Under the pieces are notes generated by a model that was given only the letters and a program-made list of their open reading frames with translations, was not told the origin of the DNA and searched no databases. DNA of 64,000 nt, from positions 186,001 to 250,000 of the forward strand of contig JARGSG010000079.1 of the NCBI GenBank assembly GCA_030374805.1. Reading direction: 5' to 3'. The translations under genes were made by a program, and so were the position numbers. Source of the DNA: Gracilaria gracilis (taxonomy: Eukaryota > Rhodophyta > Florideophyceae > Gracilariales > Gracilariaceae). Positions 40,855 to 51,539 of the stretch are shown here, piece after piece; within the stretch, counting starts at the first letter, position 1, and each line of letters opens with the position of its first letter.

Positions 40855-41400
40855 TAGTGACTGACTGACTACGCAAGAAAATCAGCATGACTGTGACTGA
40901 GTGACTCGTTCTTTCGCAAAGTAGTCATTCAAAGTAGTTACCGTATAGGAGAGGACATTTCGTGCCATCCAGAAAGTCCATATTCGCCGTGATATGATCT
41001 TTGCGAATCAAGAAGTGAAGCAATCAAGTCCAGCCGACGACCGATCGAGACGTCTTTTATACTTTGAACAAAAAGAGTTCCAAAGCTCTTTGTGCCGACA
41101 TTCTCCCCTCTTGAACGACGAACTCTCTCTTCGTTTTTCGTCTCTGGAAGATTCAATGAGGCCGAAATGTACACCCAGTACATCGAACTGTGTCCCTGAA
41201 AATGCACCCGATAATGAAGAGAGTACTTCGCCGTCTTCACCAAATATAAATCTTCAAGCCAATGCAATTGAATTCCGCTACACTGCTGCATAATTAGCAC
41301 CCAAAATGTTGCAGAGCTCAACTCTCACGACACAGTAAATTGGCCCTCAGTTTTCCGCACTTTATGTTTGAATGACTACTTGTGACTTAGTCATATCACC
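40855..41400. mobile_element. Putative TIR element inserted in copy A
   Basis: This segment is absent from the matching position of copy B (near 44860). Near its ends is a perfect 14-bp inverted repeat, AGTAGTCATTCAAA (40920-40933) and its complement (41367-41380). Outside the arms are related GTGACT/TGACTAAGTCAC sequences. The interior has no recognisable transposase. The ends are approximate. A deletion in copy B is the alternative. Confidence 0.45.
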
Positions 41401-41589
41401 GTGATAGATATTATTATCTTGGCGCAGATCATCGCAATTTGTTTCATCTATCACCTCTCTACCTGCAACTGCGAGCTTACTTCGCTTTCAGCGCCCACTA
41501 TCCTCTTTTCTTCATTCGCTTCCGAGGTCGTACCTGTGTTGCGAAGATGCACATATGCTGGAATTGCTCACAATGGTTTGATTCTATGG

Positions 41590-42057
41590 TTTTCCCCGGG
41601 GGCTTACGTTAGAGCCGGAAAAGGTTGATCCGACGAGTGCTGGTTCTCTTTATCTAATGTCGCCGAAGGCATGGGGGTTAGAAAAGGGGATGCTGTCATG
41701 GTCTCAAGGGAGCACAACGTGGCCCGTACAGAGCGCCTTGTCGTGGTGTGCCCCTCTGCCGGTGACCCATAACGAGGGTGAATGAAGAGGTATGACGAAC
41801 ATGAATAGGAACATGGGATACAACGGCGATGATTGTCGGTAGCGAAATGCTCACGCAGCCGAGAGTACCTTTAAGACCTAACGCTGTGTTTCGTAACAAA
41901 ACATAGCTCAGTGAGCGTAACACAGCTGAAGAGTTTTAGGTTGTAGCTAGCTTATCAAAGACGCGTTATAGGTATTGGGGGTTCCTTCTACGAACCCCAC
42001 GCGATACGAGAATAAATAGTCGTATCTCGCTCACAATTAAGAAGAAGAAGAAGAAGA
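41590..42057 (+). mobile_element. Short retroposon, copy 1, with target duplication
   Basis: The insertion interrupts the C2H2 pseudogene. It is flanked by perfect 10-bp target duplications GATTCTATGG (41580-41589 and 42058-42067), and the empty site is represented by the intact paralogue near 45030. It ends in a purine tail (AAG repeats, 42040-42057). The 3' part can fold into two hairpins: GGGGTTC/GAACCCC (41978-41984 with 41992-41998) and GATACGA/TCGTATC (42003-42009 with 42020-42026). It is a SINE or the 5'-truncated end of a LINE. A weak B-box-like GGTTGATCC at 41623 does not prove a tRNA origin. Confidence 0.75.
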
Positions 42058-42279
42058 GATTCTATGGAGAGTCTTCGCTGTCATCGAAGCCAAGCGCATG
42101 CAACAGGCCTGGCATGCAGTGCCGCAATCACAGTCGTCCAATGGATCCCACAGAGAAACTAGATTTCTACAAGAATTTATGGGTCCTCTCCATAACAAAG
42201 AACCTGAAAATATATGCCAGGGTCTATAGAGCAAATAGGTTGCAGCCAAAAATCTCTTTCCCGATATCGTCTTTTGCTG

Positions 42280-42625
42280 TTGGGTGGAAAGGACGTCGTC
42301 AATGTATTCTTTGGCGGCAAAAGCGGTTCATGCGAAGCGCCTTGTCGTGGTGTACACCTTACTCGGCGATCTCTAGAGGTTGATTGGAGAGGTTCAAAAG
42401 AAGAAGGCGATAATCATCGCAAACGAAACGCTTCTGCGATCAAAAACACCATGGGAATCTAATACTTTCCTTGCGCCATGTTGTAGCCCCGTGAGTGTAG
42501 CACGGCTACTGATTTGTGGCTTGTGGCTACGGTGTAGAGATAAGTGTTATCGGTTGTTGGGGTTCTTAGCATACCCCCGCGTACTAGAAAATAATCGTAC
42601 GCGTTTCATAAATGAAAGAGAGAAA
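42280..42625 (+). mobile_element. Short retroposon, copy 2, older
   Basis: It is related to copy 1 through AGCGCCTTGTCGTGGTGT (about 42337-42354; copy 1 about 41733) and a diverged 3' half. It is flanked by degenerate target duplications GTCTTTTGCTG (42269-42279) and GTCTCTCGCCG (42626-42636), which differ only by three T/C changes. It ends in a purine tail, GAAAGAGAGAAA. Hairpins occupy the same places as in copy 1 but with different bases: GGGGT/ACCCC (42559-42563 with 42573-42577) and CGCGTAC/GTACGCG (42578-42584 with 42597-42603). Confidence 0.65.
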
Positions 42626-42850
42626 GTCTCTCGCCGGACCAAGTGGCAGTAACGAAGTTGGTTGGACTGCGAATGGTGTGAGGGTTGCACCGACGTCGCA
42701 GTCTACGTCAGTAACAGGACCAAGAGCATCTGCATCACGTAATAAAACGAGTTTGAAAAGAAACCACCAGACACAATGAACTGCTTCAGGGCATAAATGC
42801 CCTGACTCTGGAAACGAGTACACTCATAAATCGTCCTTGCGCGAGCACAT

Positions 42851-43837
42851 TAGGGGCGTCATAATGCTGTGAGATAACCGTGCTATATGTCCAACAAGGT
42901 GTACAAGGGCAAGTCTATGCTTCGCCAGCACTTCTTAGACATGCAAAAAGTTAAGTTTTCTATTAGTATCAGAGATTTCCGGTGAAAAGCAAGGATTTAC
43001 CAAGTGTAGAGCGTATATGTTTCCGTCGAGACCCAAGAAGAAAACTGGGTGGCCCTCTGCTGGAGCATGGTAGAGGACTTAAAGAAGTTTTATGATTGAT
43101 TTGAAGCGCAAACAGTTCTTGAATGCGTTGGAGGTTCTAACTAAGAGAGGAGTGAATATAAAATTATGAACTGTTCAGTGTGGATCTTTTTATATAGCGA
43201 AACGCTTTACATGGTAACTTAATTAAGGAGTGGTGTACAAATACGTTGTTTTACCCATGAGAGAACGTTTCCCTGAATAGAAGCGCTTCAAACTTGTAGA
43301 TGACTGAACCAGTGTAACCCTTGGAACGAGACAGAGCAAGGTCGAAGCGGCCATGAATATCGCCATTAACATTTTCCGCTACTCCTCAAACCTGTTCACG
43401 ATTCCATTTCAATGCGCATGCAGCTGTGTATCCACTTTCGGAAGCCAAAGTCTGGGCTGTAGAAGTTACAGTACTTTGTTTGCTACATGTTTGGAGACTG
43501 GAAGAATATACCTTGGCACTGTTGGTACACAGCGCAGTGCTTCGTATAGTGTGCAACTAAGTTCTCCCCTAACGTTCCTCCGGGTGCCAGCTACGACGAT
43601 CCGTCGTGGGGTTGCGGGCTAGAGGAGGGCTAGACCTCGTTCACCGACTTGCGGCGCAAACTGTGCGCAAGAAGGACACACTGCGTCATCCTGTCAAGAA
43701 TAAACGAGCGATCTTACGTACACTCGATGGAACACCCGTTTGTCTAAGTCCTCCAACCCAAATATACCGTCCACAACTGAATTGTGCCCACAACTGAATT
43801 GTGGACGGTCGTAGATACTTTCGTTCAGATTTCCGCC
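42851..43837. other. No supported gene
   Basis: Lies between the two duplication copies. Only short chance ORFs are seen. A 14-bp direct repeat, GCCCACAACTGAATTGTG-like, around 43780-43802 marks the junction with copy B. Confidence 0.35.
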
Positions 43838-43839
43838 GG

Positions 43840-44000
43840 GAGCGTATAGGACATCCGTTCGTCGACATAGAAGACGTCACAAACATCATTTTATCTGTGA
43901 AGAAAGGCTGTAGCGAGGAATTTCTTTCGGAGAATTGGTGTCCTTGGACGCCCCAGATGTTGAGAAAGAAGAACTTTTGGAATAGTTCAAGATGATTAAG
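43840..44000 (+). pseudogene. Truncated kinase-like gene copy
   Basis: Encodes IGHPFVDIEDVTNIILSV and ENWCPWT, closely matching the C-terminal region of the kinase-like protein at 38474. It lacks the catalytic HGD block and everything upstream, and an internal deletion removes most of the final 60 codons. It is a dead partial copy. Confidence 0.85.
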
Positions 44001-45560
44001 GCTTGGTCGAGCCCATAGATATAGCAAGCAGGATACGACAAGGCTCTGTTCGGTGGCCTTTACAAGCCGTGAGCTCACCGCTTTGTTGTTTGAGTTACCT
44101 TTGTATGTATCTTTATAACCACGCTGCTTTATAACCTTGTACCTTTGTGCGATATGGCTGAGACTTTTGCATCCAACCGATGAGCGACGCGTTCCCTATC
44201 TAAATCCTTCATGCCTCCACCTTTTACTGTGCGGGGTAGAGTAAGACGTGTTGAGTGCGCTGGCTTGAACAAAAACGAGCAGCTGCCAAGTAATTTTTTG
44301 TACGGTTGAATAGCCCATACCGTCTCATGTCTCAACGCTTCCTCGCTAGGCATGTGTCGTTAGCCCGCCTGACATCATAAGAAAGTGGGCGGAAACAGTG
44401 TTGGATTGTCGAGATTCTCTAAAGGAAAACCTTTATGCACCACTCGTCTACTCCTTAAATCTCAACAAATGAGAGAAGACCAACACTACAGAAAGAACAC
44501 AGAAAGGCTCTTAATGTTCCCCCGCTCATTTAAGCTTCTCGTGGCTACGGGGGAGTAGAGAGTGAACCGGCAGTTTGTCTTGTGATGAATCAAAGGTTCA
44601 TAGCCGGATGGATAGACGCAGAACTAAGGTTACGGGACTCCGAGCCTGTTTTACATGTTCTCTCGCAAGGTTCGAGAAGTAATCTCTCACCTTTGGGCGT
44701 TGCACAGTATTACCACTGACATATCTTCAAAGGAAGCCAAGAACAGAACGAAGTAACCTACTTTTGGCAAATTGTCCAAGCTTCTGACGTTTTTGCACAT
44801 ATTCTAGCTCACTATAGTACTATCCTGGTATTTAGCTCTCAAATCACCAATGCGATGTAGGTGTTGTTATATAGTCTTAGCCCATCGCAACTTGCTACAT
44901 CTGTCACCTCCCTACCTGCCATTGCCATTCTGCTTCGCTTCCAGTCACCGTTATTCTGTTTTCTTCATTTGCCTTCTGAGCCCTACTTGTGTTCCCAAGA
45001 TGCACATATGCTCGATATGCGCACAGCAGTTTGGCTCTGTGGGGGCTCTTTGTCGTCACCAAAGCCAAGCGCATGCGGTGTCGCAACCACAATCGTCCGG
45101 TGGATCCAAGGAAGATAACTATTTCCTATCAGACGTATTGGCTGGTTTAAAGAACCACCAACCTAAGCTGTACGACAATTACCACAGAAACTTATCGTTG
45201 CAGCAAAGTGTGCCTTTCCCAATGCCGCCTGTGGCTGGCCCAAGCAGCAGTAACGCCGTTGGTTCGACAATGAATAGTGTGACCACTGAATCGCCGCTAC
45301 GGTCTACGCCGTTAGCAGGACCAAGTACATCTGCATCACGCACTCGAACGCGTTCGAAAAGGACCGATTCGACACAATCATCTGCTTCAAGATATAAATG
45401 CCCTGGCTGTGTAAATGAGTACTGTCAGAAATCTTCCTTGGACGAGCACATTAAGGTGCACCATAAAGGCTTCAGATATTCATGCCCTGTGTGCGGGCTA
45501 CTCTATTCGATAAGAACTACGCTTCTTAGGCACGGCCGAAGAGACCACAACGTGAAGATT
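43840..45560 (+). repeat. Segmental duplication, copy B
   Basis: Partner of 39680-42850. It starts abruptly inside the kinase coding sequence (IGHPFVDIEDVTN) and runs through the intact C2H2 gene. It lacks the three insertions of copy A and has a deletion of about 170 bp within the kinase remnant. Confidence 0.8.
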
Positions 45561-45620
45561 TCTATTCGTAAAACGGGAACCAGTGTTGTCGGTAAATTTA
45601 GTAAACCTGGCAACAAATGA
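45000..45620 (+). CDS. Three-finger C2H2 zinc-finger protein
   Basis: 206 residues from the ATG at 45000. Finger 1 is N-terminal (CSICAQQFGSVGALCRHQSQ then AH; C-x2-C-x12-H-x4-H). A Ser/Thr/Pro-rich linker follows, then finger 2 (CPGCVNEYCQKSSLDEHIKV; C-x2-C-x12-H-x3-H) and finger 3 (CPVCGLLYSIRTTLLRHGRR; C-x2-C-x12-H-x4-H). It is likely a DNA-binding protein, with a short basic tail. The intact state contrasts with the insertion-broken copy at 41540-42850. It may be a host regulator or the cargo of an element that carried the duplication. Confidence 0.7.
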   Translation: MHICSICAQQFGSVGALCRHQSQAHAVSQPQSSGGSKEDNYFLSDVLAGLKNHQPKLYDNYHRNLSLQQSVPFPMPPVAGPSSSNAVGSTMNSVTTESPLRSTPLAGPSTSASRTRTRSKRTDSTQSSASRYKCPGCVNEYCQKSSLDEHIKVHHKGFRYSCPVCGLLYSIRTTLLRHGRRDHNVKISIRKTGTSVVGKFSKPGNK

Positions 45621-46650
45621 TTCTGTAAAGATGCGAAATAGAAAAGGGAGTGCCCGTATGCTGCAGCATGGTCAAGCGGGGATATCCCTAATGCCGCTGT
45701 TGATTAGGAGACCTACATTAGCATTTGTCGGTAACTGGTTGGAAGCGAATCAACTGATAGACGCTACAGTGATCCCGCGTTATAAGAATGCGGAGCATAG
45801 ACGTCGTCTGCATTCTTATAAGCAGGGTAGGCATAGAACGAAGGATCACAGAAAGTGATTTAAGATAAAGCACTACATTGTCTACTGGGCTGTAAAAAAC
45901 GAATCTATGTATGCGCGATTGATTCACACTCTTAACGCGATTACTGTAGCGCTCGGGTGAGGGGGGCCAGGGAAGATCGTGACGAGCGCATGGCTGACCG
46001 CCGGCGGGCCGAGTGCCGCGCCGGGGCGAGTGCGCAATTCATTTATCTAGTGCACGCTGCCAGTGCATTCCTGTGCACCTGGCGCGGCATTGCGCACAAG
46101 TGACACGTGTGTGGCGCTCTCGGCTTGCAAGGAACCAACGGATATTAACACCGTCCCTCAAGGCGAATCGACTACTCTTACTACACTAGTAACACAGGGT
46201 CGAATAACTGAGCCCAAAACGTAAACAACATTAAAAACAACGACCGAAGAGCGAGGTCGGTAGTTCGGATTTCTCTCTAAATCCGTCTGTTCCATAGCAA
46301 CATTTTTTAGATGCTACAGGCGTGATGCAACAATCAAAAAACTTATCAAAAAAACCATGCAAAAAAAACTTAACACACAATTCAATCCAGCAGCAATAAC
46401 CTGGTAGTCACAAATTTTTACACCAATAAACTTCAAACTCAAATAAAATGTAAAAACCCTGTGGAACAAAAAAACATGTATCTCTGTAAGAAAAAAAGAG
46501 TTGTGAACAATAAAACATTCATGAACAATGATTTGAACACATGAACCGTAGAAAAATCAAAAAAAATAAAATGAAGAAAACACAATTGTTATTCTAGTTA
46601 TTGTAAACCAACAATTCTTCCTAGAACGAGTCAATATCTATCAAGCTGAC
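45621..46650. other. Non-coding, probably 3' LTR of the copia element in part
   Basis: Just below the polypurine tract, AT-rich sequence begins with minus-strand TGTCAGC at 46651, the expected start of a 3' LTR. The lower limit is not resolved. A GC-rich patch at 45960-46140 contains inverted GTGCGCAAT/ATTGCGCAC. No gene is seen. Confidence 0.4.
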
Positions 46651-46652
46651 AA

Positions 46653-46666
46653 TCCTCCCCACTTCT
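46653..46666 (-). promoter_or_regulatory. Polypurine tract of the copia element
   Basis: The minus strand reads AGAAGTGGGGAGGATT and then TGTCAGC, the typical polypurine tract followed by the TG of the 3' LTR. It lies about 200 bp past the RNase H domain. It primes plus-strand DNA synthesis. Confidence 0.6.
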
Positions 46667-46866
46667 AAAACGGACGCACATTTTTTCAATATGTCAGCGA
46701 TCTGTAGACTTCTTGAAAAACGTTGAAAATTCACAAAGTGACCTCTCTCAAGGTAACGTACATGACGCATCTTTCAATCAATGTAATTGTTTCGACCCAA
46801 TATCTGTGAATTCGTAGCCAACGCAGCAGCAGCCGAGCTATCATTCTTGATCTTCCTGGCCTCGAA

Positions 46867-49800
46867 TCATAGATTCTTACTCCAAGGGTGAATGTGTGCG
46901 AATTCAAAATAGATCTTTTGTATCCTCGAAAGGTCTTTTCCGCAATTGGAAAGAGCAATATACTCTGTCTCACCCGACGAGAGCGCAATAACCTTTTGGC
47001 ACTTCGATTTCCACATGATAGAAGCGTCATTCACGCCGATAACGTACCCCGTTGGGGACTTACGAATCTCAATACATCCCCTACAATCGGCGTCAACGTA
47101 CGCACAGAGTGAGGTCAAGGTAAACAGTAGGATTGCATGGTAATCCATGGTGCCAGCCAAATATCTAAATAATCGTTTGAGGAGCGATAAATGCCGTTCA
47201 CATGGGTTATGTAAGTGCTTTGAAAGCGCTGAGATGAGGTAGGAAAGATCCGGGCGCGTAGATACAGAATTATAAAGTAATGCACCAATCCCGGGCCTGT
47301 ACTTCGCATGATCATCTGTCGAAAGAATAACGTCTTCTTCACCAGATGGCAGTACATTGGCATCCGTAGGGAAAGTTGATCCGAATGCATTGCAGTGTCG
47401 CATACCAAACTTCTTTAGGACTTGTAGTGCATATCCATATTGATTAACCTTAATGCCCAAAGGAGACCGCTGAATATTCTAACCGATAAATGACTTTAGC
47501 TCCCCATAGAGCTTGACATCAAAAGTTGCAGACAGCTTGTGCTTGAAGTCATTTAGAAGTTTGGCATTGTTTGCAGCGAATGCGCAGTCGTCGACTATAA
47601 CAGCCAAGATCAGAAAGTTGTCCTGCTCGCGGAACATGAAAACACGAGATTTGAGGGCTGGTGTCACAAAGGCCCACGACAGGAGAGCTTCAGAAAATAG
47701 GGAACGCCATATATTTCCAGCTTGGAAAGCAGCGTAGATGGAATTGAGCAGTTTGCAGACATGGCCTTGCTTGTCCACAATGCCAGTAGAGTTAAATAGT
47801 TGTTCCATAATTATCGGAACATCCAGTTTTCCATATAAGTAGGCGTTCGATATGTCTGCTCCCTCCAGTAAAAGGTTTTGGGCTACGGCAAGTCAGAGGA
47901 GAATGCGTAGTGCTTCATGACAAGCTACTGGCGCATAAGTGTTGAACGGATCGAAGTCAATGAAGGGCGTCTGCTTGTCTCCCCGTAGACAGCAGCAAGC
48001 CTTCTTCAAGAACTTCTTCCCGACTCCATCCAACATCTTCTCTTTGAAGATCCAAGTGTACGTAACCGGTTTCATCCAGGATTCTCTGGGTATAAGTTCC
48101 CAAGTGTTGCGACGGATGAGTGCGTTCATCTCACGGTCGATCGCCTCACACCAACCTAGATCCCTGCACGCTTCCTTGAAACTACTTGGAACGTTTGGGT
48201 CGTACACAATTTCCTTGGAAACCCATACATTTGGAAATTTATGCGCGATTGTTGTCATCGCCTTTACCAAGTGGTCTTCCAATTCAGGACCGTTCTCGGT
48301 CTGTGAAGTATGGTCCGTCTCCTCTGTTTCCTGTTGGCGAGTTATACCCTCCAGGAGGGTGGATATGTTTGGAAGGGGAGAGGAGTTGACAGCCTTGAAG
48401 TCCAGAATACGGCAAGTGACGACCGAGTTCTTCTCCGGGACAAACACACGAGCGAGGGTAGTGTTGCTTTGCATGCCCACAAAGTGTGCGAAGACAGACC
48501 GTGGGAGGAACTTCTTAGATGCCACGGTCTTGGACCGATATACAAAGGCATAACCAGGCTGACCAAAGTTCGGAATGCTCGTAAAGTCGATTATGTTGGA
48601 CGGATCCCATTCGAGAATCGGTATCCGTCCCTGCATCCTTGAGGAAGGAGCCATATTTCGGAGCCAGTTGGTGTGCTTCATTGCCTCCGCCCAGAACGAA
48701 AGAGGCAATTTGCTCGCGAAGAGGAGCACACGAGCTCTGGTCCAATGTTATTGGATAAGCCTCTCCACGGCGCCATTAGATTCGGAGGCGTAGTCAGGAG
48801 AGTAGTCCAAGACTATGCCATGATCGAAGCAGAAAGTGTCCAACTCGGTGCTTTTGTGTTCGCCGGCCCCGTCCAGGGGTACATTTTTCAAGCGAAACGA
48901 GTGGTTAAGTTCTAGTTCCGATCTGCGTTTGTTCCAATCCAGGTGCTTCAAAACACTAGCACCTGTCTTGTCCATCAAGAAGAAAACGTCCGAATTGGAC
49001 GTGTGGTCATCCAGTATGGTCATGACGTAGATTGGAGCAGAGAGAGATGGCGAAATCTTTCCCGACAGGTCCATATGGATAAGTTCCAAGGGACTTGACG
49101 TCGAAACGGATCGCAACCGGGCGTTAATTGGGTTTCGTTTCTTCTTGCCTGTGAGGCAAGGGACGCACGTCAACGATTACAAGATGGAACGTTGAAAGTA
49201 AGGCACAGAGTCGAAAGACTTGGCAAGGTTCTGGTATCTACTTGGGTGAAGATGACCAGTTCGAACGCGCCATTCCAAAGCCAGCTCCTGATTGCTGTTA
49301 CTTGCGTTCACGACCATCACTTGTTTGTCGTTATCAGCGAGGTCCATGACGAAGAGGCCTTGGTTGATTTCCGTTTCCCAAATGATTTCAGAGTTTCGGT
49401 TAGGATCCATGATGAAACATCCATTGAATGGCCGAATGGTGGAAGTGAACATCACCATGAACTCTTCACTGATAACGCCAACAGAAAGGATGTCCGACTC
49501 AAAGACAGGCGCGTGGTAAGCCTCGATGACTGTACCACGGTTCAAAGGTATCCGGACATGACCTTTGCCAACGAGACGAGCTGTTCCTGATGCAGCCTGA
49601 ACAGTCTCGATCTCAATTCGTTCGTGGCGAATAAACGACTTCCGCGAATGGAAGAAGTGATGAGTTGCCCCTGAGTCAATATAGGCTGAGTCCAATTTCG
49701 TTTGAGAAAGAAGAGCGATCTTACTCTTGAACTTGGCCATATTGCAGTTGAAGCCAGGTGAAGGAGGCGGATCATCATTCCTTTGCACCACATATGAACG

Positions 49801-50781
49801 AGGTTTGGAGTTATGATTTGAGTTACGATTATCATTTCCATCCCCCCTTGGTGCAAACCCTGAGTTCCAGTTGGATTGACGTTGCCCTCCTTTGTGGGAC
49901 CCATATTGTGAGCGACGAGAACCACCGTTGTTGCGATTAGATTGTTGTCGTCGGTTGGATTTGTGCTGGTTATCATTATTGTCAGACTCCTCACGTTTTT
50001 GTTTGTAGCAATCTCGAGCGTAGTGTCCACGACGACCGCAATAGTAGCAGTTATCATCGTAGCGGCTCTTGGTAGCCGAGGACTTGTAACGACGGTTTTG
50101 CTGCTTCCGACCACCCTTATTAACCGCGTTGGCTTTTGGCTGGGTAGTGGGGGTGGACGAAGGAGCGGAGGGTGTCGGGTTGTTAGGGTTCTTGCGACGA
50201 GCCAGTTCAGCTTCGACAGCGTTCACAATGAATTCGAACCCGACATTGGTTAGGTTTAACATCATGGCCAAGGGAGCAAAGAAGTTCGGGAGACTTCGAA
50301 TGAGTCTGGAGACTTTGTCCTTCTCCGAAAGTTCCTCATCGAAGGTGGCAACTTCCCCAACTACTTCCAGGCACTTAGCGACGTGCTTATTCCAGTCGTC
50401 ACTGTCCTTGTATACCAAAGTGTCCAGACGATGGCGGAGGTTCTGCCCAGCTTGCGTGTTGGTGGTTGTTTACACGCGCTGCAGTTCATCCCAGAGATCT
50501 TCGGCCGTTTTGTCATCATCATCGACGAACGTTCGAAGAAGGGCAAGCGGAGAGTCACCGATGCAGAGGGTGATAGTACTCTTCTGTTTCACAGATTTCT
50601 CGAACCAAGATCTCATCGCCCGATTGTTTGGCTTGAAACTTTCGGGTCGCGGGTCCAGTCCAGTCAGAAATGCGTCGTCTCGGCGGAGGTAGGCTAAGAG
50701 ACGACGACGCCAGAGAATGTAATCCGTGGGGACCCTAAGCTTCGGGAGCTTACCTGGGAGACCCTCTTGGGAACCCGACAT
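46867..50781 (-). pseudogene. Copia Gag-Pol polyprotein, one frame with five stops
   Basis: Start ATG 50781 (MSGSQEGLPGKLPKLRV). In order: gag with zinc knuckle CYYCGRRGHYARDC, protease DSGATHHFF, pre-integrase RTGHLHPSRYQ, integrase (LIHMDLSG, ASESNGAVER), reverse transcriptase (SFKEACRDLGWCEAIDREMN, DISNAYLYGKLD, VIVDDCAFA) and RNase H (YVDADCRG, SSGETEYIALS). All parts share one reading frame over 1305 codons. It is interrupted by TAA at 50472, TAA at 49179, TAA at 48750, TGA at 47895 and TAG at 47481 (first base on the minus strand). I see no frameshift. The integrase segment after the central Asp is atypical (LDGAGEHKSTE). It cannot make a full polyprotein as it stands. Confidence 0.88.
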
Positions 50782-50868
50782 CGTGACGTACGGGGAGTAA
50801 CGGGGAAATGTAAGTGATCGACTTTCTTGCACGGGAAAAGGATACCGCAATCTACACCGTAGGAGCTT

Positions 50869-50990
50869 TTCTTCTTCTTCAACATCTTGTACTTCTTCTT
50901 TAACTTCTTGTACTTCTCTTTAAATTCTTGTACTTCTTCTTCAACTTCTTGTACTTCTTCTTCAACTTCTTGTACTTCTTCTTCAACTTC
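50869..50990. repeat. 21-bp tandem array
   Basis: About six units, consensus ACTTCTTGTACTTCTTCTTC plus A, the lower-coordinate units more diverged. 21 bp equals seven codons, so the minus strand encodes heptads (EVEEEVQ in one frame, KLKKKYK in another). It lies just upstream of the copia gag start. Confidence 0.85.
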
Positions 50991-51039
50991 GTCAGTCCCC
51001 TACCGGTGAAGGAGGTGTAAACTTGAAGTGTTCCTGGCC

Positions 51040-51110
51040 CAACTTTGGGAGCCGGGCGATCGATGCAGTACGGGTCCCCGGAGTTAAGCAGCTAACCCCT
51101 CACCACAACA
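51040..51110 (+). ncRNA. Possible 5S rRNA-derived fragment
   Basis: CCCCGGAGTTAAGCAGCTAA (from 51076) resembles the internal control region of 5S rRNA genes, where AGTTAAGC is nearly invariant. The flanks that I can recall do not fold into a complete 5S, so at most this is a fragment or a 5S-derived retroposon head. Confidence 0.25.
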
Positions 51111-51539
51111 ATCGAACCTTTTCAAGATTTCCGAAAGCCGCGAGGCTTGTGAATGTTAACTTCACGCAATTGAGGACGTTCCTACGTTCCGAGAACATGC
51201 AGCAGAGAAGACAGTGTAATTCAAGCCGGAAACCGGTTCTATAGAGGGTCAAGACCCCGGTAAGTATCAGCGACACAGTCAACGTGAAGCCAGAAAAGGC
51301 TCTCCAAACTATTGAGAACAAAAAAACGAAGTAAAGCGCCTCCTCGGTAACCAAGATATATGGGAATCTCTAATGGCGGAAGATATATAGGGCTTGCGAA
51401 ATGGAGAAATCGCTAGTTGCAGAGCGTTAACTACACACCGTCGAAAATGTTTTCTGCCCTGCATTCAATTTAAAAACCTTCATAGATAACCCATCACGTA
51501 AATGTTAGGGAAAGCGTCCCGAAATCGTTGCTCGTGTCC

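Larger units (their letters stand above)
39680..42850 (+). repeat. Segmental duplication, copy A
   Basis: From the 3' end of the kinase gene through the intergenic DNA to the C2H2 relic, this segment matches 43840-45560 in the same order. Examples are CATCCGTTC followed by GACATA at 39690 and 43853, GGCAGTTTGTCT at 40554 and 44570, and AAGATGCACATATGCT near 41544 and 44998. Copy A is longer because of three insertions (40855-41400, 41590-42057, 42280-42625). Confidence 0.8.
41540..42850 (+). pseudogene. C2H2 protein gene, broken copy A
   Basis: Three blocks match the intact C2H2 gene at 45000-45620: 41540-41580 (ATGCACATATGCT onward), 42068-42279 (start of finger 1 flank, AAGCCAAGCGCATGC) and 42636-42850 (AGGACCAAG, then ATAAATGCCCTG of finger 2). 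They are separated by two retroposon insertions and carry many substitutions and small indels. No protein can be made. Confidence 0.8.
46651..50781 (-). mobile_element. Ty1/copia retrotransposon, internal region
   Basis: The order gag, protease, integrase, reverse transcriptase, RNase H is the copia order. The 3' boundary is the polypurine tract. I found no 5' LTR matching the sequence below 46651 in the 700 bp upstream of gag, so that end is missing, diverged or replaced by repeats. Confidence 0.85.

Noticed and set aside
50694..51354. 5' LTR of the copia element
   Set aside because: I compared the sequence starting TGTCAGC below 46651 with this region and saw no convincing match.
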